The position numbers and the translations under genes are program-made. This document shows positions 42,994 through 51,634 of a DNA stretch of 51,634 nucleotides, one piece after another. The number at the start of each line of letters is the position of its first letter. The first letter of the stretch is position 1. Source of the stretch: an uncultured Granulosicoccaceae bacterium (GTDB lineage: Bacteria > Pseudomonadota > Gammaproteobacteria > Granulosicoccales > Granulosicoccaceae); contig CALLLW010000034.1 of the NCBI GenBank assembly GCA_938007995.1, positions 1 through 51,634 of the forward strand, in the 5' to 3' direction. A model generated the notes under the pieces. It did not search any database. It worked only from the letters and a program-made list of their open reading frames with translations, and had not been told where the DNA came from.

Positions 42994-43995
42994 CTACTTA
43001 CGTTGACGCAGGTATTCACGCACAGATTTGTTGTGCGCTTCGACGGTTTCATTAAAAACATGGCCTCCGGTGCCGTCTGCAACAAAAAACAGCGCTTTAG
43101 TATCTTCAGGTTGTACGGCTGCAAAAATTGATGCAGCACTCGACATAGCGATGGGTGTAGGTGGCAATGCCGGTATGGTATAGGTGTTATACGGCGTGCT
43201 GGTTTGCAGATCTTTACGAGTGATATTACCGTTAAAGTCTTTACCGATACCGTAGATCACTGTTGGATCCATTTGCAGCCGCATTTTCTTTCGCAGGCGA
43301 TTAACAATCACCCCGGAGATGGTCGTGCGCTCACTTTCAATTGCCGTTTCTTTTTCAATGATTGACGCCGCTATCAACGCCTCATAAGGTGTGGTCAGCG
43401 GCAAGTCTTCATCACGCTGCTGCCATGCTTCTGCCAGTGTTTTGCGCAGCGCATTATGTGATCTCAGCAGAAACTCCGCGTCGGTAGTGCCTTTTGGAAA
43501 CAGATAGGTATCGGGCAGAAACTGCCCTTCCGGATGGCCTGCTTCAGCGCCAATAAAAGCCATCAGATTATCGTCACTGACATCCTGAATGGTTTGCACC
43601 AATACCGGATCACTGGCCAGCGCTGCACGCAGCTGCCAGATATTCCAGCCTTCAAGTAGTGTCAGCGAGTATTGTTTTTGCTGACTCGTTTGCAAAATAT
43701 CAAGCAGCGCTATCGGCGTTATCGAAGTAGATAAAGAATACTCACCGGTTTTAATTGATCGGGCTTTATCGGTGTAGCGTGCGTAAGCTTCCCACCACAG
43801 CGGGCGCTTGAGTTTGTTATCAGCTTGTAGTGTCGACGCCAAACTGCGAATTGTGCTGCCAGGCTTGATCTCAAGCTCAAAGCTTTCGTCCGCCTGATTG
43901 AGCGGCGAGTTTAAAAACTGATGCGCATCAACTGCAAGCAAGGCAGCTATGCAAAGTGGCAGCACAAACAAAATAAATACAAGAATCTTTTTCAC
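42994..43995 (-). CDS. mltG: Endolytic transglycosylase MltG (YceG-like)
   Basis: This 333-residue inner-membrane protein cleaves nascent glycan strands in the periplasm. It has a single N-terminal membrane anchor (ILVFILFVLPLCIAALLAV), a LysM-like region with ELEIKPGSTIRSLASTLQ, the catalytic glutamate in ALIAASIIEKETAI, and the conserved RLQMDPTVIYGIG and YNTYTIPALPPTPIAMSS. The start is GTG at 43995 with MKKILVF-like sequence. In most relatives pabC lies between fabF and mltG; here the 100-base gap holds none. Confidence 0.92.
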   Translation of the reverse strand: MKKILVFILFVLPLCIAALLAVDAHQFLNSPLNQADESFELEIKPGSTIRSLASTLQADNKLKRPLWWEAYARYTDKARSIKTGEYSLSTSITPIALLDILQTSQQKQYSLTLLEGWNIWQLRAALASDPVLVQTIQDVSDDNLMAFIGAEAGHPEGQFLPDTYLFPKGTTDAEFLLRSHNALRKTLAEAWQQRDEDLPLTTPYEALIAASIIEKETAIESERTTISGVIVNRLRKKMRLQMDPTVIYGIGKDFNGNITRKDLQTSTPYNTYTIPALPPTPIAMSSAASIFAAVQPEDTKALFFVADGTGGHVFNETVEAHNKSVREYLRQRK

Positions 43996-44095
43996 TGGAA
44001 AACCAAAGCAGTCGGACCTGCTTTAATGAGACAGGCTAACGTTAAGACGCACCGACTGGCAGTTATTACCACTGCAGCCGTGCACAGTGCCGCGT

Positions 44096-45334
44096 TTATA
44101 TCTGACTGAAGATCAGTGTCGCGTTGGTGCCACCAAAACCAAATGAGTTTGACAAGGCGTGCCTGATTGCAACATCACGTGCTTCGTGAGGCACATAGTC
44201 AAGATCACACTCGGGATCAGGATTATCAAGATTGATGGTCGGTGGCGCTTTTTGATCTTTCAATGCCAGTACCGAAAATACTGCTTCAATACCACCGGCC
44301 GCGCCAAGCAGATGACCGGTCATGGACTTGGTAGAACTGATAGCAACCTTCTTTGCATGATCGCCAAAGCTGGCTTTAACCGCGTTGGTTTCGGCAACAT
44401 CACCTGCACCGGTTGAGGTGCCGTGCGCATTGATGTAACCCACCTGCTCCGGGTTGATGCCTGCGTCTTTAAGTGCCGCGTTCATGCAGCGCCTTGCACC
44501 ATCGCCATTTTTTGCCGGCTGCGTCATGTGAAAAGCATCACCACTCATGCCGTAACCGGACAACTCGCCGTATATTTCAGCGCCGCGCGCCTTTGCATAT
44601 TCATATTCTTCAAGCACGAGAATGCCGGCACCGTCACCCAGTACAAAGCCATCTCTGTCTGTATCCCACGGTCTGCTCGCAGCCTCCGGATTATCATTGC
44701 GAGTGGACAGTGCCCGCGCAGCACCGAAGCCAGAGAGCCCTAACGGACAAGTGGCCATTTCAGCTCCGCCACATACCATTGCATCAGCATCGCCATACTT
44801 GATTAGCCGGAATGCCTCACCGATGTTGTGAGTGCCTGTTGTGCATGCAGTAGTGATACAGACATTCGGCCCCTGCAAGCCGCGCATGATCGACAGGTTA
44901 CCTGCGATCATATTGATGATGGTTGACGGCACAAAGAATGGTGACATCCTGCGCGGACCAGCATTTAGCAAGGTACTGTGTTGCGTTTCTATGTTGGGCA
45001 AGCCACCGATGCCGGAGCCGATTGCCACACCTATCCGCTCGGGATCATGGTCCTCTGTAGACAGACCGGCATCATCGAGTGCCTGAATGCCTGCCGCCAC
45101 CCCGAAGTGGATAAAGGTGTCCATCTTGCGAGCGTCTTTGGCGGTCATATACCCGGTTACATCGAAATTCTTTACCGACGCAGAAAATCGCGTTGCATAA
45201 CTCGACGTATCAAACCAGTCCACCGGTGCTGCGCCGGACTTGCCTGCAAGCAGATTTGTCCAGCTTTCAGAGACTGTGTTGCCGACCGGGGTAATCGCCC
45301 CGAGCCCTGTGATGACGACTCTTCGAGCACTCAA
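44096..45334 (-). CDS. fabF: Beta-ketoacyl-ACP synthase II
   Basis: This 412-residue enzyme condenses malonyl-ACP with acyl-ACP in fatty-acid elongation. The active-site cysteine is in [15 protein letters not shown]; the two catalytic histidines are in [11 protein letters not shown] and [14 protein letters not shown]. The N-terminus [19 protein letters not shown] fits the family start, so TTG at 45334 is accepted although its ribosome-binding site is weak. It follows acpP with a gap of about 120 bases that contains a stem-loop. Confidence 0.94.
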   Translation of the reverse strand: MSARRVVITGLGAITPVGNTVSESWTNLLAGKSGAAPVDWFDTSSYATRFSASVKNFDVTGYMTAKDARKMDTFIHFGVAAGIQALDDAGLSTEDHDPERIGVAIGSGIGGLPNIETQHSTLLNAGPRRMSPFFVPSTIINMIAGNLSIMRGLQGPNVCITTACTTGTHNIGEAFRLIKYGDADAMVCGGAEMATCPLGLSGFGAARALSTRNDNPEAASRPWDTDRDGFVLGDGAGILVLEEYEYAKARGAEIYGELSGYGMSGDAFHMTQPAKNGDGARRCMNAALKDAGINPEQVGYINAHGTSTGAGDVAETNAVKASFGDHAKKVAISSTKSMTGHLLGAAGGIEAVFSVLALKDQKAPPTINLDNPDPECDLDYVPHEARDVAIRHALSNSFGFGGTNATLIFSQI

Positions 45335-45436
45335 TAGCGTGGTATCCGGTTATCAATGGCCGCTGGCTTGGCGGTGTAGTGCTATCCGGGTATTTTCGGA
45401 CAGCACTGGCGTCACACCTTCAAACCGCGCGAATGT

Positions 45437-45459
45437 GGTTAGCCGGAGCCGGCCTAACC
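45437..45459 (-). promoter_or_regulatory. Stem-loop spanning the acpP stop codon
   Basis: On the minus strand GGTTAGGCCGG pairs with CCGG and CTAACC (imperfect palindrome). The TAG stop of acpP lies inside the left arm. No T-run follows, so it is more likely an mRNA-stability or attenuation element between the abundant acpP message and fabF. Confidence 0.5.
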
Positions 45460-45690
45460 AAGGTTGGCGTTGACGTAATCAATCGCCTGTTTGACGGTGC
45501 CGATTTTCTCTGCTTCTTCATCGGGGATCTCGCACTCGAATTCTTCCTCGAGTGCCATCACCAACTCAACGGTATCGAGGGAATCTGCGCCCAGATCGTC
45601 GACAAAAGAGGCAGCCTCGGTGACTTCCTCCTCTTTTACGCCGAGTTGTTCAACGACGATTTTCTTTACGCGCTCTTCGATACTGCTCAT
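45454..45690 (-). CDS. acpP: Acyl carrier protein
   Basis: This is a 78-residue acidic protein. The serine that receives phosphopantetheine is in [20 protein letters not shown], near residue 37. It carries growing acyl chains for FabF, FabG and others. The ATG follows GGGAGGGCATCCAAT. A gap of about 220 bases separates it from fabG, and a stem-loop covers its stop codon, so its transcript level may differ from its neighbours. Confidence 0.96.
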   Translation of the reverse strand: MSSIEERVKKIVVEQLGVKEEEVTEAASFVDDLGADSLDTVELVMALEEEFECEIPDEEAEKIGTVKQAIDYVNANLG

Positions 45691-45908
45691 ATTGGATGCC
45701 CTCCCGCGGGACTGGTGTATTCTGTGGTACGAGACCGCACCGTATCCCGCCTATTGTATTCAATACGGCCTGAGCACGCCACTCCAACAACAAATAAAAA
45801 TCCGCAGACAGTAATACCGCCTGCTGCTCTTGCGGCTAGTTGTATAGGCGATGAATCAGGTTTCAAGCAAATGGCGCCAAATTTCAAACACCTTTACTAC
45901 AGGCAACC

Positions 45909-46664
45909 TCAATTCATGTACATGCCACCGTTCACGTGTAACGTTTGGCCGGTAATGTAATCGGCTTTATCGGAGGCAAGAAACGCCACAGTGTAGGCGA
46001 TTTCTTTTGGATCACCAAGCCGCCCGAGCGCGATCTCGGTTTGTAGCGCTTCGCGCTGTTCTTCCGGCAATGCGTTGGTCATGTCTGAAACGATAAAGCC
46101 GGGTGCGACTGTGTTGACTGTAATATTCCGGGAACCCACTTCGCGCGCCAGTGATTTTCCAAAACCAATAATGCCTGCCTTGGCAGCCGCATAGTTAGCC
46201 TGCCCGGCATTACCGGTCACTCCAACCACCGATGCAATATTTATAATTTTGCCGCGGCGCGCTTTCATCATGCCACGCATACAGGCTTTGCAGGTATGGA
46301 ATATGGAAGATAGATTGGTGTTGACGATGTCGTCCCACTCATCATCCTTCATTCGCATCAGTAGGTTGTCGCGAGTGATACCTGCATTGTTTACCAGCAC
46401 AGAAATCGCACCGAATTCTTTTGATACGTCGGCAATCACTGCACTGATCTGGTCTTTGTCAGACACATTCAACACCTTGCCACAACCGCTAACACCTGCC
46501 TGCTTGAATCGATCAGTAATTGCTGAGGCACCGGACTCACTGGTTGCGGTGCCAATCACTGTTGCACCCTGACTACCCAGCTCATCGGCTATTGCAGCAC
46601 CAATGCCTCTACTGGCACCAGTGACCAACACGACCTCTTTAGCAAGCGAATTATTTTCAGGCAT
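45909..46664 (-). CDS. fabG: 3-oxoacyl-ACP reductase
   Basis: This 251-residue short-chain dehydrogenase reduces 3-oxoacyl-ACP with NADPH. The cofactor motif is VLVTGASRGIGAAIADELG, NNAGITRDNLLMRM is the substrate-loop signature, and the catalytic serine, tyrosine and lysine are in NIASVVGVTGNAGQANYAAAK. ATG at 46664 is chosen because AAGGAGAG lies 8 bases upstream; the frame extends nine codons further inside fabD. The start overlaps the end of fabD, which indicates coupled translation. Confidence 0.95.
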   Translation of the reverse strand: MPENNSLAKEVVLVTGASRGIGAAIADELGSQGATVIGTATSESGASAITDRFKQAGVSGCGKVLNVSDKDQISAVIADVSKEFGAISVLVNNAGITRDNLLMRMKDDEWDDIVNTNLSSIFHTCKACMRGMMKARRGKIINIASVVGVTGNAGQANYAAAKAGIIGFGKSLAREVGSRNITVNTVAPGFIVSDMTNALPEEQREALQTEIALGRLGDPKEIAYTVAFLASDKADYITGQTLHVNGGMYMN

Positions 46665-47610
46665 CAGCAACGCTCTCCTTTTGAGCTTCAATCAGTTTAT
46701 CAACCGCTGCGAGGTTTTCTATCGCGTGGGTTTTTATGGTTTTATCGATTCGCTTACAAAGCCCTGCCAGTACTTTACCGGGGCCAAGCTCAACCACTTC
46801 AGTGACTTCTTTACCTGCCAGATAGCGGATGGATTCTGTCCAGTTGACCGGATTGGTCATGTGGTCCTGCAGTGAAGTGATAATCACCTCAAGGCTATCG
46901 AGCACTTTCGCTTCAGCATTTTGTACAACAGGTATTTTGGGCTTTACAAAACCAGCGTCTGCAATTGCAGCAGCCAGTTCAGCACGAGCGGGTTGCATCA
47001 GCGAGCTGTGGTTCGGCACCGATACAGGTAACAACATGGCTTTTCTGGCGCCTTTTTCTTTTGCAACATCGCAGGCTTTCTCCAGTGCATGCAAGTGACC
47101 TGAAATCACAACCTGCCCCGGTGAATTAAAATTAACCGCTTCAACGAGCGCGTTGTCAGTTGTCAGCTCATTGCAGATGCTTATAACGGCGGCGTCTTCC
47201 ATACCGAGTACTGCGGCCATGCCGCCCAAGCCTGGCTCAACAGCGGATGCCATCAGTCTGCCACGCAAGGCAACCAACTTGATTGCTTCTTTAAATTCAA
47301 TCGCACCCGCAGCAGTCATCGCGGTGTACTCACCCACACTGTGGCCCGCAAGGTAGGAAGGCACAGGCATATTCAGCTGCTGCCAGATTCGCCATACACT
47401 CACGCCGCCCACATAGACCAGTGGTTGCGTGACTTCTGTCTGGCGCTGCTGTTCAGCAGTACCGTTTTGTGCGATGTCCCAGAGGTCATAACCGAGATGT
47501 TCCGATGCCTCTGCGAAAGTTTGAGTGACCACATCATATCTGTCGGCAAGATCACCCAGCATACCCGGTGACTGCGAGCCCTGCCCGGGAAACACTGCTG
47601 CTAATTTCAT
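46657..47610 (-). CDS. fabD: Malonyl-CoA:ACP transacylase
   Basis: This 317-residue enzyme moves malonyl groups from CoA to ACP. The N-terminus AAVFPGQGSQSPGMLGDL and the active-site serine in YLAGHSVGEYTAMTAAGAI (near residue 93) are diagnostic; the catalytic histidine is in LLPVSVPNHSSLMQPA. In most Gammaproteobacteria fabH lies just upstream; here the upstream gene is dapB. Confidence 0.95.
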   Translation of the reverse strand: MKLAAVFPGQGSQSPGMLGDLADRYDVVTQTFAEASEHLGYDLWDIAQNGTAEQQRQTEVTQPLVYVGGVSVWRIWQQLNMPVPSYLAGHSVGEYTAMTAAGAIEFKEAIKLVALRGRLMASAVEPGLGGMAAVLGMEDAAVISICNELTTDNALVEAVNFNSPGQVVISGHLHALEKACDVAKEKGARKAMLLPVSVPNHSSLMQPARAELAAAIADAGFVKPKIPVVQNAEAKVLDSLEVIITSLQDHMTNPVNWTESIRYLAGKEVTEVVELGPGKVLAGLCKRIDKTIKTHAIENLAAVDKLIEAQKESVADA

Positions 47611-47721
47611 GTTTGTTATCCTATAAATTCAATTCGCTTTGTGTGCGGAATGTACATTGTTTGTTAACGGCGCCGGTAGTTTGAATTTCCTGTAATGGAA
47701 TTTACTGCCTGCAAACTCAAC

Positions 47722-48525
47722 TTATGCGGGACGTACCACATCGGACATGTTGTATAAGCCCGGTGGCTGATCCGCTACCCACCCTGCGGCACGCACCGCA
47801 CCTCTGGCAAATGTCATCCGATCGGTTGCCTTATGAGTGACTTCAAGCTGCTCACCCTGACCGACAAACATCACAGTATGCTCACCAATGATCTCCCCGG
47901 CACGCACGGTTGAGAAACCAATACTTCCGTGCGGTCGCTCACCGGTAATGCCTTCACGCACATAGACTGCACACTCTTTGAGATCTTTACCAATGGCATC
48001 TGCGATTGAATATCCCATGGCTAAAGCAGTGCCGCTCGGCGCATCGACCTTGTGCTTATGATGTGCCTCTATGACTTCAATGTCGTAGTCAGGCCCGAGG
48101 ACCTTTGCTGCATGCGCCAGTAGCTCAAGACTCAGGGTGACGCCAACGCTGTAGTTTGCTGCAAATACTATTGATGTGTCACGGGCCGTGTTTTTTATCA
48201 GTGCCTGATCATTATCATCAAGCCCTGTTGTGCCAATGATTAACCGCGTGCGTTCGGCAGCTGCATAATTGAGCAGTTCACGAGTGCTGGCAGGTGCGGT
48301 GAAGTCGATCACTGTATCAAAGGAGGTACTGACCGAATTTATGCCAGCCACAATCTCAACACCAAGTGACTCATTGCCGACCAGCAGACCAGCATCCATC
48401 CCAAGGTGCGGGCTTTGCGGATGCTCGGTTGCACCGGCCAATTGAACGTCTTCACGCTCAAGAATTGCCCGCACAAGCTGGCGTCCCATGCGCCCTGCTG
48501 CTCCGGCAACCACAATGTTTGACAT
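47722..48525 (-). CDS. dapB: 4-hydroxy-tetrahydrodipicolinate reductase
   Basis: This 267-residue enzyme of the lysine/diaminopimelate pathway has the NAD(P)-binding VVAGAAGRMGRQLVRAI at the N-terminus. The substrate-binding EAHHKHKVDAPSGTALAMG follows near residues 155-173, with GERPHGSIGFSTVRAGEIIG after it. It is often found near carA in related bacteria. Its place here, between ligA and fabD, is uncommon. Gaps on both sides exceed 100 bases, so it may have its own promoter. Confidence 0.94.
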   Translation of the reverse strand: MSNIVVAGAAGRMGRQLVRAILEREDVQLAGATEHPQSPHLGMDAGLLVGNESLGVEIVAGINSVSTSFDTVIDFTAPASTRELLNYAAAERTRLIIGTTGLDDNDQALIKNTARDTSIVFAANYSVGVTLSLELLAHAAKVLGPDYDIEVIEAHHKHKVDAPSGTALAMGYSIADAIGKDLKECAVYVREGITGERPHGSIGFSTVRAGEIIGEHTVMFVGQGEQLEVTHKATDRMTFARGAVRAAGWVADQPPGLYNMSDVVRPA

Positions 48526-48643
48526 GCCTGGTTACTCTCTGAAATCGACCGTAGATTATACCACAGGGCGCTTCATACTCGCTTGCCACTCCAGACTACC
48601 GGAAGCGTTCTAACTATTGCGCGCCTAAAGGCTACCGGCAGAA

Positions 48644-51123
<2,480 letters not shown>

Positions 51124-51284
51124 CACCAGCGGTATTGGTGGATGCGCTTTGATATCGGGTTGGTGGTTGCATCATTGCCACCTAATGTATGCTGGCTTTG
51201 ATTCTGCTGCAGATTTGCTTATCCCCCTACGCGAGCGTATCGGGCCATTCTGAGTTTTCAGCCATATAAACACTTGAAACGTAG
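51124..51284. repeat. Intergenic repeat element, copy 1
   Basis: This roughly 161-base segment starts CACCAGCGGTATTGGTGGA and ends TTGAAACGTAG. It recurs at 51337-51498 (offset 213-214) with a few substitutions and one extra C. GGTGGATGCGC near the left end faces GCGCATCCACC at 51298-51308, just beyond the right end, so the whole unit is bounded by inverted repeats. The motif family matches the element at 28226-28334. Confidence 0.88.
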
Positions 51285-51336
51285 GGGGGATAAGCTTGCG
51301 CATCCACCGATCACCCGCTGCTTATGGAACACAAGT

Positions 51337-51498
51337 CACCAGCGGTATTGGTGGATGCGCTTTGATATCGGGTTGGTGATTGCATCATTGCCACCTAATG
51401 TATGCTGGCTTCGATTCTGCTGCAGATTTGCTTATCCCCCCTACGCGAGCGTATCGGGCCATTCTGAGTTTTCAGCAATATAAGCACTTGAAACGTAG
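51337..51498. repeat. Intergenic repeat element, copy 2, interrupted
   Basis: This is the second copy of the 51124-51284 element. The match stops at GTAG (51498). Copy 1 continues GGGGGGATAAGCTTGCGC, whereas copy 2 continues ACATTATGTAGTGACC, the sequence leading into a transposase gene. This marks the probable left boundary of an insertion sequence. Confidence 0.85.
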
Positions 51499-51634
51499 AC
51501 ATTATGTAGTGACCTGCCCATCTTCAACGCCTTGGGTTATCGTAGAAGATGGAACCACCACAACAGAGCCAAATTGAAGAGGACAGGTCATGAAAGAGTC
51601 TAACAAATATGTAGGTCTAGATGTACATGCAGTC
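51499..51634 (+). mobile_element. Left end of an IS110/IS1111-family insertion sequence (partial)
   Basis: The element seems to start where repeat copy 2 breaks off. The roughly 90 bases before the transposase hold an inverted repeat: GACCTGCCCATCTTCAA (51511-51527) against TTGAAGAGGACAGGTC (51574-51589), and an inner stem CATCTTC/GAAGATG. The rest of the element lies outside the window. Confidence 0.65.
51590..51634 (+). CDS. IS110-family transposase, N-terminal fragment (cut by window edge)
   Basis: Only 15 codons are present, reading MKESNKYVGLDVHAV. The YVGLDVH start, with the first aspartate of the DEDD RuvC-like catalytic set, is characteristic of IS110/IS1111 transposases. GAGGACAGGTC precedes the ATG. 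The rest of the gene, including the serine-containing Tnp domain, lies beyond the window. Confidence 0.75.
   Translation, partial: MKESNKYVGLDVHAV

Overview
The window looks like a chromosomal segment of a free-living, probably marine, gammaproteobacterium. The main evidence is the fabD-fabG-acpP-fabF-mltG-tmk-holB-pilZ block, a Pseudomonas-like bkd operon, a Tat-exported solute-binding protein, and genes for handling methylated amines. The genus cannot be fixed from sequence alone. No rRNA, tRNA or CRISPR array was seen.

Region 1 (1-6285) is an integron cassette array. Seven attC-like sites separate seven complete cassettes and one partial cassette, all read on the minus strand. No integrase gene lies in the window. 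The region is visibly AT-richer than the rest. Recognisable cassette products are an alpha/beta-hydrolase (partial), a DUF3644/HEPN protein, a lipoprotein, a P-loop ATPase, a small HEPN-like protein, a membrane protein, a DUF4303-like protein and a Shedu-like DUF4263 nuclease. Several of these families are linked to phage defence. Region 2 (6286-7425) is gene-poor scar DNA, with a truncated higA antitoxin and two copies of a roughly 113-bp direct repeat.

Region 3 (7426-11854) is a sugar-uptake locus. A LacI-type regulator and a small membrane protein diverge from a periplasmic binding protein, permease and ATPase of the FrcBCA (ribose/fructose) type. Palindromic operator candidates sit in both relevant gaps. 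Region 4 (12022-24045, minus strand) holds aconitase B, a TauD-like dioxygenase, the complete branched-chain 2-oxoacid dehydrogenase operon (bkdA1-bkdA2-bkdB-lpd) and a dimethylglycine/sarcosine dehydrogenase-like flavoprotein.

Region 5 (24046-35525) holds a Spondin_N lipoprotein on the plus strand. On the minus strand it holds a cluster of a peptide-type ABC transporter (Tat-exported binding protein, two permeases, fused double ATPase), a PhyH-like dioxygenase and a non-pyrrolysine MttB-family methyltransferase. With the nearby dimethylglycine dehydrogenase-like enzyme this suggests import and stepwise demethylation of a quaternary or methylated amine; the substrate is inferred, not shown.

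Region 6 (36575-50902, minus strand) is housekeeping: presequence-type M16 protease, ApbE, then the operon-like series ligA, dapB, fabD, fabG, acpP, fabF, mltG, tmk, holB, pilZ, ending at a strong terminator. The usual rpmF-plsX-fabH head and the pabC gene are missing from this block. Region 7 (50903-51634) holds two direct copies of an intergenic palindromic repeat. The second is interrupted by what appears to be the left end of an IS110/IS1111-type element, whose transposase start is the last gene in the window.
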